The notes under the pieces: model-generated
Database searches by the model: none
Told to the model about the DNA's origin: nothing
Seen by the model: the letters and a program-made list of their open reading frames with translations, nothing else
Assembly: GCF_900142995.1 (NCBI RefSeq)
Contig: NZ_FRCR01000002.1
Span: forward strand, 1-64,000
Length of the DNA stretch: 64,000 nucleotides
Direction of reading: 5' to 3'
Origin: Caldanaerovirga acetigignens
GTDB taxonomy: Bacteria > Bacillota > Thermosediminibacteria > Thermosediminibacterales > Thermosediminibacteraceae
Position numbers and translations under genes: made by a program
Shown: positions 7,667-16,978 of the stretch, piece after piece
How the letters are laid out: every line of letters begins with the position of its first letter
Position numbering within the stretch: position 1 is the stretch's first letter

Positions 7667-10384
7667 TCACTGGTTTAGCCCAGCTATCTCAGTGTCGATT
7701 TGAGCATATACAGCGTTCATTGAAGCAAATCCACTTGCGGGTCTTGCATTGAATACTCTTGAAGCAACAACTGCTTTTAGTTGTTCGCTAAGTGCATCGA
7801 AAGGTGCATACCCTAGGGCTTTGAGTTCGGTTAGCATCTCGCCAGCATTTGCTGCAGCATTTATTTTTTGAAGCGTGGTTTGTGTACCAGAAGAAGTAGA
7901 GCCTGTAGATGCTGCGGCGTAGGCTATAACTTTTAATGTTCCGGCATCGCCAACGACATATACTGCTTTCATACCTTTTGTTATCTTAGTGTAGCTGGTT
8001 TTCTCTATTGTATCATATTTTCCGTCATCCTTGAATTTCACCCTGTAGACGACGGTCTTGTCAGTTATCCGATAATCGCTCAGATTTCCAACAGAATTTT
8101 CGAATGTAATGTATCTTCCATCTCTTGCATATACATTTTCAACCACAGGCACAGAAGCAAAGTTGCTGTAAGTCGCAGTGCTTGATGCATCGAATAATAA
8201 GTTTTGAGTTACTAATTTACCATCTGCATTCAGCTTAAATTCAATTACATCACCTTTGCTGAGGTTTGCATTCAGACCGGTTGTTCCGGCAAGGACATAT
8301 TCTTTTTCGCCCGCATCAAATACGTCTACTTTTACGACCCAGCCATCTGCAGTGCGATACTTGTCAACTACTATACCAGCTTTGTTTTCAGCAAAGGCAT
8401 CGCCGATTATTACTGCGAATACTGCCTCTCTCTTCGAATTAGTTACTACATAAATTGATGAGCTTATATCCGGAGTCTTAGATTTAATATCGTCCCATTT
8501 CAGAGCGTCAAGATCATCAGTATCAAATTCACCACTGTTATATGCTTCTGCCCTTACAATCTGCGTAGAAGAAGTTACATAAGCCAAAACACTACCGCTG
8601 CTGCTAAGAATCGCATTATAATCATCATCAAATCTATATCCAGTGTACCCTGTTGTTGGTGTTACGTTATTCAGATAATTAATCTTGCCATCTTTATTGA
8701 GAGTAAATTCAACTATCTTGCCCTTTAAGTTGTCAAGCTTTTCAGTATTGGGAACATCAGAGCTGCCCCGTTTGACCTCATAAGTCTTGGTCTCACCGTT
8801 TACGAATATCTTTATAGTGTCGTAATAATCCTGCCCTTTTATTACGAGACCATACATCTTATCGGAGGTTTCTTGGACATCGCCGCGGACATGCCTTACT
8901 TGACCATTCATGTCTAAGAGTACAACCGCGGTTTCACCGATAAGATCCTTAACTGCATCAGCATTATAGGCTACTACAGTCTTATCATTATCCTGAGAGG
9001 CTGTAGCCACTAAACCTTTATCGTACGTCTTTCCATTAACGGTTATGCTGCCGTCTTTAGCTTTTTCTATTTTGCCCTTAATCTTGTCTCTCACGACAGT
9101 GATATAGTATTCGTCGTCAATCTTGGCCACATAGAGAACATCGTCTTCTTTTACATCATCGAGGGAAATTTCTTCGCCATCTTTGTAGATGTAGTATGCG
9201 TCGGCATCGGCAAGGTCAAGCTCACTTTCTTCATCACTATCGTAAATGTAGGTAATTGTTTTATCCTTGGTGCTGACATCTTTTACAATTATTCCGTCCA
9301 TACCGACTTCAGGTGTTACAACATCAACAAATACAACTTCACCTTTTTCAAGTATAAACCTACCATACTGTCCTTCCTTCAGGTCAGCAGCTTTAGCTTT
9401 CGTATGATCCACGTACACTGTTACATCTTCAGCAAAGTCATAAGTATCATCTGCTTTGATCAAGCTGATTTCCTTGCCATCGCTATTTTCAGCCACCATA
9501 TCAAATACGACCTGAGCTTCGTCATAATCTACGAAAATAATCTTGTCATCCTTAACCCAAGCAGTGAGCTTTAGGCCGAGAAGTTCATCAGCTTTTACGA
9601 AATCTCCCACCTTAAATGTGCTGATGCTACCATCTTTACTTTTTATCTTTATTTCATCTTTATCAAGTTTGCTATCAACTTTGGGCGTGGCTACGACTCT
9701 GTAATCTTTATACTCTTTTACATTCAGTTTAGCTGTTAGTAATGTCTTATCTACTTCCTGGAACGTAACGTTAGTACCAAACCCTGTCTGTTCCATCAGA
9801 TTGACATCAAGGGAGTTATTCACCATTTTTGCTACATCAGCGCGAGTCGCTGCAAGAGTACTTACCACATTAACTTTGTCGGTTATGCCCTTTTCAGCAG
9901 CAATGGCAAGATATCCGCCCGGATATCCTCCGAGGGCCTGAGCTTTGGGTTCATAGCCGAGAGCCCTTACGATCATCGTGATTGCTTCAGCGTAGGTTAC
10001 GTTGTTCTCGGGCTTGAAGGTTCCATCGGGATACCCGTTCACAACGCCGAGATCGGAAGCTACTTTTATGTAGCCGGATGCCCAGTGAGCTGCGGTTACA
10101 TCCTTGAATTTGGTCATTCCCTGAGCATACTGAGCAGCATTGCCAAGTCCGAGAGATGTCACGACTACTTTAGCGAATTCTGCTCTTGTGATGTTGTTAT
10201 TGGGTTTGAATGTTCCATCAGGGTAACCATCGATTATCTTGAGTGCAACGAGTCTAGCGAGCGCATCGGAGAGGTCTTCGTCCTTCACGTCGCTGAACTT
10301 CGCTGCCGCGAACCCTGTGCTCATGATGCTGAGTACGAAGACCAGCACGAGCAGGGTCACGAGTGACTTTTTGAATCGCTTCAT
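7667..10384 (-). CDS. Major S-layer protein with N-terminal SLH domains
   Basis: A 905-residue exported protein. A signal peptide ends at about residue 27 (STGFAAA). Three SLH domains follow at roughly 28-80, 90-145 and 148-195, with motifs such as DGYPDGTFKPNNNITRAEF and NGYPDGTFKPENNVTYAEA. The remaining 700 residues are acidic, Lys/Asp-rich, beta-predicted repeats, as in S-layer structural proteins. I chose ATG 10384 because a perfect AAGGAGG lies 8 nt upstream; a TTG two codons earlier does not fit. A consensus promoter, a 265-nt structured leader and a strong terminator all suggest a highly expressed monocistronic gene. Confidence 0.92.
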   Translation of the reverse strand: MKRFKKSLVTLLVLVFVLSIMSTGFAAAKFSDVKDEDLSDALARLVALKIIDGYPDGTFKPNNNITRAEFAKVVVTSLGLGNAAQYAQGMTKFKDVTAAHWASGYIKVASDLGVVNGYPDGTFKPENNVTYAEAITMIVRALGYEPKAQALGGYPGGYLAIAAEKGITDKVNVVSTLAATRADVAKMVNNSLDVNLMEQTGFGTNVTFQEVDKTLLTAKLNVKEYKDYRVVATPKVDSKLDKDEIKIKSKDGSISTFKVGDFVKADELLGLKLTAWVKDDKIIFVDYDEAQVVFDMVAENSDGKEISLIKADDTYDFAEDVTVYVDHTKAKAADLKEGQYGRFILEKGEVVFVDVVTPEVGMDGIIVKDVSTKDKTITYIYDSDEESELDLADADAYYIYKDGEEISLDDVKEDDVLYVAKIDDEYYITVVRDKIKGKIEKAKDGSITVNGKTYDKGLVATASQDNDKTVVAYNADAVKDLIGETAVVLLDMNGQVRHVRGDVQETSDKMYGLVIKGQDYYDTIKIFVNGETKTYEVKRGSSDVPNTEKLDNLKGKIVEFTLNKDGKINYLNNVTPTTGYTGYRFDDDYNAILSSSGSVLAYVTSSTQIVRAEAYNSGEFDTDDLDALKWDDIKSKTPDISSSIYVVTNSKREAVFAVIIGDAFAENKAGIVVDKYRTADGWVVKVDVFDAGEKEYVLAGTTGLNANLSKGDVIEFKLNADGKLVTQNLLFDASSTATYSNFASVPVVENVYARDGRYITFENSVGNLSDYRITDKTVVYRVKFKDDGKYDTIEKTSYTKITKGMKAVYVVGDAGTLKVIAYAAASTGSTSSGTQTTLQKINAAANAGEMLTELKALGYAPFDALSEQLKAVVASRVFNARPASGFASMNAVYAQIDTEIAGLNQ

Positions 10385-10649
10385 ACCCAAATCCTCCTTA
10401 TTTTTTTATCTTTTATTTTTATTTAAAAAGCTTTTATTCTCTTGGTATCCCCCCTCTCGGTATCTAAAAAGGTTTATTCCTTTTTTCATTATGACAGCCA
10501 CACGCAATATCATTATGGAAGATATTGCGTGCAATTCGCAAGGTCACGGTTAGAAAATTTATCCTGAAATAATGAGCCTTCTTTCTTTCCGTCATCGGAT
10601 TTGAGTATGAGCTCAAGGCTCATTATTAGGTTTTCAAAGTTCAAATTCT
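10385..10649 (-). promoter_or_regulatory. Long structured 5' leader of the S-layer mRNA
   Basis: About 265 nt separate the predicted start of transcription from the ATG. Two strong inverted repeats lie in it. One is a 13-bp perfect repeat (10568-10580 with 10615-10627) enclosing a small inner hairpin. The other is an 11-bp perfect repeat (10501-10511 with 10521-10531) with a 9-nt loop. Neither is followed by a U-tract, so they look like stability or translation-control structures, not attenuators. No known riboswitch class is recognised. Confidence 0.65.
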
Positions 10650-10655
10650 ATGGTT

Positions 10656-10684
10656 ATTATAGCATCAGTCTTTTGGAGCGTCAA
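10656..10684 (-). promoter_or_regulatory. S-layer gene promoter (sigma-A)
   Basis: On the minus strand -35 TTGACG (10684-10679), a 17-nt spacer and a perfect -10 TATAAT (10661-10656). It directs transcription into the long S-layer leader. Confidence 0.8.
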
Positions 10685-10818
10685 TATAATTGGCAAAATT
10701 GTAATATAAATGTAAAAATCGGGTAATACTTCTGTAGCATACAAGCTTTCCCGGTAGTTATATATATTCGATAAAACCCGTTAAATTCCTTCCTCTTATA
10801 AAAATTTTTGCCAAAAAA

Positions 10819-13197
10819 TCACTTGCCCTCGCCGTCGAAGAATTCCCTGGCCTTTTCGGCCATAAGCTTTAAGGATTCCATGACCCTGCCGTGGAATTCC
10901 TCCGGAGACAGGCCCGTCATCACTTGGATGACGTCGTCTATGGTCTCGGCAGCGTAGATGTGGAATTTGCCTTCATTTACTTTCTCCACCACTTCCCTTT
11001 TCAGCATGAGGTTGTCGACGTTTTTCGAAGGTATTATAACTCCCTGGGTCCCCGTGAGTCCCTTTATGCGGCAGGCGTGATAAAAGCCCTCAACTTTTTC
11101 CGTAACTCCCCCGACGGGCTGCACGTTGCCGTGCTGGTCAAGTGACCCCGTTACGGCAAGGTCCTGGCGCACAGGTATCCCGGATATGCTGGAAAGCAGG
11201 GCTAAAAGCTCGGCACAGGTGGCGCTGTCCCCTTCCACACCGCCGTAGTTTTGCTCGAAGGTGATGCTGGCCGTGACAGAAAGGGGGATTTCCCTGGAAT
11301 ACTTTTCCCCGAGATACCCGGAAAGGATCATCACAGCCTTGTCGTGTATCTTGCCGGAGAGCTTTGCCTCCCGCTCGATGTTTATGACTCCGGCGTCTCC
11401 GAGGAAAGTCCTCGCCGTTATGCGCGAGGGCTGGCCGAATACGTGGTCTCCTATGTCTATGACCGAAAGGCCGTTGACCTGGCCCACTTTCTTGCCTTCC
11501 GTATCTACTATTATCTCGCCCCGCTCTATCATGGAGAGCAGTTTTTCCTCTATCATGTTCGAACGGTAGACCTTCTCTTCTATGGCCTTTTCCACGTGTT
11601 TTGCCGAGACCTTTTCAGCACCTTCCATCGCCGCCCAGGCGCCGGCCTCGTATATTATCTCCGCAATTTCGTTAAAGCGCGTGGAAAGCTTTTTCCTGTC
11701 GCCGGCGAGGCGGGAGCTATAGTCTATCACCTTCGCCACCGCCGAAGGCTCAAAGGGGAGCAGGTTCTCCTCCCGGCAGATGTTGCATATAAACGAGGCG
11801 TAATTTTTCATATTTTCTTCGTTTCTTTCCATCTCTACGTCGAAGTCGACTTTTATCTTGAAGAGTTTTCTGAAGTCATCGTCGAATTCGTTCAGGAGGT
11901 AGTAAATAAACGGAGTGCCTATAATTATGACCTTCACGTCGATTGGTATGGGCTCGGGCTTTAGGGTGACCGTCGGGACCGTGCGGTACTGCTCGCCGAT
12001 GTTTTCAACCCTGGCCTCTCCGTTTTTGAGGGTGCGCTTTAAGGTATCCCATGCGAATGGGTCTTTAAAGAGGTCCTCGGCCTGAAGCACCAGGTACCCG
12101 CCCCTTGCCCTGTGGATTGCTCCGCTTTTTATCAGGGTAAAGTCGGTCACTACCGTTCCGAAAAAGGCCCTTCCCTCAATCTTGCCGAACAGATTATAAT
12201 ATGTAGGATTGGTTTCAAATATCACCGGTGCGCCTTCGGTGGCCCTGTTGTCGACAAAGAGGTTCACCCTGTAGCGCACGAAAAAGTCTTCTTTCGGGTT
12301 TGCATGGCCGGAGATGGCGGCTATCTCCTGGAGCTCGGCTTTTTGGGCATCGCCCTGCCTTATTGCCGGAAGGTTTTTGATAAGGTCGTCTTTGACGGCT
12401 TTTAGATAATCTATAATGCTTACAAATTCTGCGTACTTGGCCGTTATCTCCTCGAAGTACGGATCAACGGCGGCAAGGGCCGTCTTTTTTTCGAGTTCCG
12501 AAAGCTCCTCCCTCAGCTTCCTGTCAAGAGACCTCATCTTCCTCATCGTTTCGTCAATCCTGTTTTGCACGGCGCGGCTTTTCTCTTCCAGGGTTTTTCT
12601 TTCTTCCTCCGTCAGCGCGTCGTATTCTTCCTGGCTCATGGGCTTTCCGTCTTTTAATGGTATCGTTATGAAGCCCTGGGGCGTGCGCTGTATGGAAAGA
12701 CCTTCCTCTCTTGCGAGTTTTTCAAGCTTTTCAAAGAGCTCTACCGACATCTTCTGGTATTTTTCTACCAGCTCCTGCCGCTGGTTTTCGAACTTTTCGT
12801 CGTCAAAGGCCCGAGCAATTTCCCGCCGCAGTTCCTCTATAAGCTTTTCCATGTCCTTTGCGAATTCCGAACCCTTGCCTGCAGGAAGGAATATAGCTTT
12901 TGGCTTTTCGGGCTTTAAGAAGTTATATACGTACAATATGTCGTCGGGGACAGGTTTTTCCTTCGCGATTTTCGAGACCGCGCTCCTCGCATAAGTAGTC
13001 TTGCCGGTGCCTTTAGGCCCCACCACGAATATGTTGTATCCCTTTTTTTCTATCCTGAGCCCGAACTCCATGGACCGGACGGCCCTTTCCTGGCCTATTA
13101 TGCCGGAAAGGGGCTCGAGTTCTTCCGTGGAAAGAAAATTGAAGACCGACGGGTCGCAGGTTTCGCAAAGTTCTTGAGCCGAAAGTTCCTTGAGCAC
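10819..13197 (-). CDS. Lon-related ATP-dependent protease (S16, AAA+)
   Basis: A 792-residue cytoplasmic AAA+ protease of the Lon-like branch without the classical Lon N-domain. Walker A GPKGTGKT is at 60-67. A long coiled-coil insertion (about 105-260) follows. The C-terminal S16 protease domain has the catalytic Ser in VEGDSATCAELLALLSS (about 656) and the catalytic Lys in GGVTEKVEGFY (about 699). Such proteins degrade unfolded or specific regulatory proteins. The start is a GTG preceded by GCGAGGG. It stands alone, with no clear terminator behind it. Confidence 0.9.
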   Translation of the reverse strand: MLKELSAQELCETCDPSVFNFLSTEELEPLSGIIGQERAVRSMEFGLRIEKKGYNIFVVGPKGTGKTTYARSAVSKIAKEKPVPDDILYVYNFLKPEKPKAIFLPAGKGSEFAKDMEKLIEELRREIARAFDDEKFENQRQELVEKYQKMSVELFEKLEKLAREEGLSIQRTPQGFITIPLKDGKPMSQEEYDALTEEERKTLEEKSRAVQNRIDETMRKMRSLDRKLREELSELEKKTALAAVDPYFEEITAKYAEFVSIIDYLKAVKDDLIKNLPAIRQGDAQKAELQEIAAISGHANPKEDFFVRYRVNLFVDNRATEGAPVIFETNPTYYNLFGKIEGRAFFGTVVTDFTLIKSGAIHRARGGYLVLQAEDLFKDPFAWDTLKRTLKNGEARVENIGEQYRTVPTVTLKPEPIPIDVKVIIIGTPFIYYLLNEFDDDFRKLFKIKVDFDVEMERNEENMKNYASFICNICREENLLPFEPSAVAKVIDYSSRLAGDRKKLSTRFNEIAEIIYEAGAWAAMEGAEKVSAKHVEKAIEEKVYRSNMIEEKLLSMIERGEIIVDTEGKKVGQVNGLSVIDIGDHVFGQPSRITARTFLGDAGVINIEREAKLSGKIHDKAVMILSGYLGEKYSREIPLSVTASITFEQNYGGVEGDSATCAELLALLSSISGIPVRQDLAVTGSLDQHGNVQPVGGVTEKVEGFYHACRIKGLTGTQGVIIPSKNVDNLMLKREVVEKVNEGKFHIYAAETIDDVIQVMTGLSPEEFHGRVMESLKLMAEKAREFFDGEGK

Positions 13198-13295
13198 GGG
13201 TATCCCTCGCTTTCCATTTAAAATTTATCGGGCACGAGCATTTATAATTATAATATAAACTTTTGGGAGATTTTGTTCAATGCATCTTTTTTGGA

Positions 13296-13324
13296 TTGTC
13301 TTTAACATGTATGTATGCTATCAT
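13296..13324 (+). promoter_or_regulatory. Promoter of the antitoxin gene
   Basis: -35 TTGTCT (13296-13301), a 17-nt spacer and an extended -10 TGC-TATCAT (13319-13324). Transcription would start about 14 nt before the ATG, just upstream of GAGGAG. Confidence 0.55.
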
Positions 13325-13344
13325 GAACTCGAGGAGATGATCTT

Positions 13345-13773
13345 ATGATCAACGAATACGGGTTTACGGAGGCAAAAAACGATTTTTCAAAAGTTTTTAA
13401 TACAGTTTATAACGAGCTGAAGCCGGCCATAATCAAAAGAAGAAAAGATCAGGAAATATTAATGCTGAGAAAGGACCTTTTAAGGGACTACTTACCTGCG
13501 GAATTCAAAGTAGAAATTTATCGGGAGAAAGACGGAACCATTACTCTCTCAATGGACACCCTTGAAATTGCCGTCAACGCTCCCAACATGGAAAGTGCAT
13601 TGGAGGAATTGATAAAAGAATTAATAGATTACGCCAAAGAGTACCTGGAAAGGTCCCAACTTTTTATCAACTCACCCAACCGCAAATCTCATTTTCCGTA
13701 TGTACTCCGGTTGATGCTCTGTGATTCCGATGACGAGATAAAAGCTTTATTAAAATTTAGTTATGCCTCCTAA
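13345..13773 (+). CDS. Antitoxin-like protein (Phd/YefM-like N-terminus)
   Basis: A 142-residue protein. Its N-terminus (GFTEAKNDFSKVFNTVYNELKPAIIKRRKDQ) has the layout of Phd/YefM-type antitoxins: a short DNA-binding module followed by the phrase about re-using the same residues. The middle, with FKVEIYREKDGTITLSMDTLE, is like a HicB-type beta-sheet domain. GAGGAG precedes the ATG. The stop overlaps the start of a HicA-like toxin remnant by 11 nt, the coupling typical of toxin-antitoxin operons. I infer an antitoxin whose partner is broken. Confidence 0.65.
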   Translation: MINEYGFTEAKNDFSKVFNTVYNELKPAIIKRRKDQEILMLRKDLLRDYLPAEFKVEIYREKDGTITLSMDTLEIAVNAPNMESALEELIKELIDYAKEYLERSQLFINSPNRKSHFPYVLRLMLCDSDDEIKALLKFSYAS

Positions 13774-13831
13774 ATTTCGAGACTTAAAAAGATATTGCGA
13801 AAAAGACGGTTGGGTGATGGTAAAAAATATT
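13763..13831 (+). pseudogene. HicA-like toxin, only the N-terminus left
   Basis: Translation from ATG 13763 starts with MPPKFRDLKRYCEKDGW, which fits the first beta-hairpin of HicA-type mRNA interferases. The usual continuation with the catalytic His (a DHxxY-type segment) and the GKE motif is absent. Instead a Lys-rich stretch runs through the pyrG terminator and into antisense pyrG sequence. The toxin is truncated and almost certainly inactive. Confidence 0.55.
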
Positions 13832-13862
13832 AAGAAGAATTTTGGAAAGGACTATGAAAAAT

Positions 13863-13894
13863 ATAAAAAAGGCTGGATTTTGCACTCCAGCCTT
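13863..13894 (-). terminator. Terminator of pyrG
   Basis: On the minus strand AAGGCTGGA (13894-13886) pairs with TCCAGCCTT (13877-13869), followed by TTTTTATA. It begins 2 bp after the pyrG stop codon. Confidence 0.88.
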
Positions 13895-13895
13895 A

Positions 13896-15560
<1,665 letters not shown>

Positions 15561-15562
15561 TT

Positions 15563-15592
15563 ATTCTAGGCATTTTAAAAAACAATTGTCAA
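15563..15592 (-). promoter_or_regulatory. pyrG promoter
   Basis: On the minus strand -35 TTGACA (15592-15587), an 18-nt spacer and -10 TAGAAT (15568-15563). The initially transcribed region shows no run of three G and no leader terminator, so the Bacillus-type reiterative control of pyrG is not evident. Confidence 0.65.
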
Positions 15593-15608
15593 TATCCGTC
15601 TCGCAAAT

Positions 15609-15643
15609 AAAAAGCAGCGGTGAAGGCATCGCCACTGCTTTTT
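15609..15643 (-). terminator. Terminator of the MBL-fold hydrolase gene
   Basis: On the minus strand AAAAAGCAGTGG pairs with CCGCTGCTTTTT through a U-G pair and ends in a U-tract. It lies 5 bp beyond the stop codon. Confidence 0.8.
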
Positions 15644-15648
15644 GTCTC

Positions 15649-16290
15649 CTATTCGTACTTTAAGACAACAATTCTCCTTCCTTCTTGCTTTAAGTCTTTT
15701 TCGGTTATCTCGAGAGTGTTGCTCTCCAGAAATTCCCCGCCGCCCACTTTTTCCAAAAATTTTTCAACCGGATCTATCGGCATACTCACCGCAGGAGTCT
15801 TGAAATGCATGGGTATCACTACTTTGGGCAAAAGCTGCTCCATGACCGCAACGGCCCCTTCGGCATCCAGCGTGAACGTCCCGCCTACCGGCAAAAGCAG
15901 CACGTCGATCTTCCCTATTTCCTCTTCCTGATGCTTGGTGAGGAGGTGTCCCAAATCTCCCACGTGGCAAATCCTTATGCCGTCCATCTCGAACACAAAA
16001 ATTATGTTTGGGCCTCTCTTTGCTCCTTTGGCCTCATCGTGGTACGACGAGACGCCTTTTATGCTGACCCCGCAGGTGTTATATACTCCCGGAGCCTTTA
16101 TAATGGTCGGGTCTCCCTGCACGGCCTCCACGTAGTTGTGGTCGTAATGGTCATGGCTTACCGTTACAACGTCGGCCTCCACCTTGGGTATCTTGTAACC
16201 CACGCTTCCGTCGAAAGGATCGGTCACTATTTTTGTCCCTATCTGGGACTCAAGAAGGAAGCACGCATGGCCGAACCATCGAATTTTCAC
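15649..16290 (-). CDS. MBL-fold metal-dependent hydrolase (UPF0173)
   Basis: A 213-residue metallo-beta-lactamase-fold protein of the UPF0173 group. Metal ligands are visible in VSHDHYDHN (the HxHxDH motif), in HVGDLGH and in IPMHFKTP. Members hydrolyse unknown small substrates in the cytoplasm. I start it at GTG 16290, because AAGGGAGG lies 8 nt upstream. An in-frame TTG eight codons earlier would place the ribosome site inside the gene. Confidence 0.85.
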   Translation of the reverse strand: MKIRWFGHACFLLESQIGTKIVTDPFDGSVGYKIPKVEADVVTVSHDHYDHNYVEAVQGDPTIIKAPGVYNTCGVSIKGVSSYHDEAKGAKRGPNIIFVFEMDGIRICHVGDLGHLLTKHQEEEIGKIDVLLLPVGGTFTLDAEGAVAVMEQLLPKVVIPMHFKTPAVSMPIDPVEKFLEKVGGGEFLESNTLEITEKDLKQEGRRIVVLKYE

Positions 16291-16466
16291 AACAAAAACC
16301 TCCCTTTCTTTCAAGGCTTGGGCAAACCTTGAGAAAAGTGCTTTATTTTCATCTTCTTCGTTTTTCTCGATGCAAAAATCTTAAAACCTCCATACTTTAA
16401 TAATATATTCTTGGAAAAACGCAAAATTCCTGCTTGGCTTTTTTATTTTAACCATTTCCTTTTAAG

Positions 16467-16936
16467 TTAATTCTTGGTAATGCCATCACCCTTTAGCTTT
16501 CTCAATTTATACTGCAGGGTCTGCCTCGGAATGCCGAGCATTCTCGCTGCCCTGGTGACGTTGCCCTCCGATTCCCTGATGGCCTTTTTGATGAGCTCGG
16601 ATTCCACCTTTTCCAGTGCTTCGTTTAGATTGAGCCGCTCATCGGACAAAATAGTGCCTTTTTTCGGCAAAAAGTAAGCTCTAATCTGCAGCGGAAGGTG
16701 TTCGGGCCTTATTTCGTCTCCATCCATCACCACCAGCGCACCTTCTATCGCATTTTCAAGTTCCCTCACGTTTCCCGGCCAAGGGTATTCCATGAAAATA
16801 TCCATGACTTCCTTTCAACAGCGCCCATAACCCTGCCACCTACTTTAACCGGCAGGGTGTGGACCCCTTCCTCCACGTGGGAAAGCAAAAGTTCAAACAG
16901 CGCCTTCAGGATTTCACTGGCATTGCTTTCACTCAT
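16467..16936 (-). pseudogene. Decayed sigma-54-dependent activator (RocR-like)
   Basis: Fragments of a PAS-AAA-Fis activator remain. The N-terminal piece (ATG 16936) has ALFELLLSHVEEGVH, the start of a PAS domain, joined directly to the end of that domain (LPVKVGGRVMGAVE). The central AAA+ ATPase with its Walker motifs and GAFTGA loop is gone. A frameshift leads into the AAA+ C-terminus (EYPWPGNVRELENAIEGAL) and an intact Fis-type helix-turn-helix (GNVTRAARMLGIPRQTLQYKL). Without the ATPase it cannot activate sigma-54 polymerase, though a DNA-binding peptide could still be made. Confidence 0.85.
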
Positions 16937-16978
16937 CGGGATTCCGCCTTTCAAGCCCTTGCCTTTTAGCAATAGAAA

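Noticed and set aside
10501-10531. The 11-bp hairpin in the S-layer leader as a terminator or attenuator
   Set aside because: No U-tract follows on either strand, and it lies far upstream of the ribosome site.
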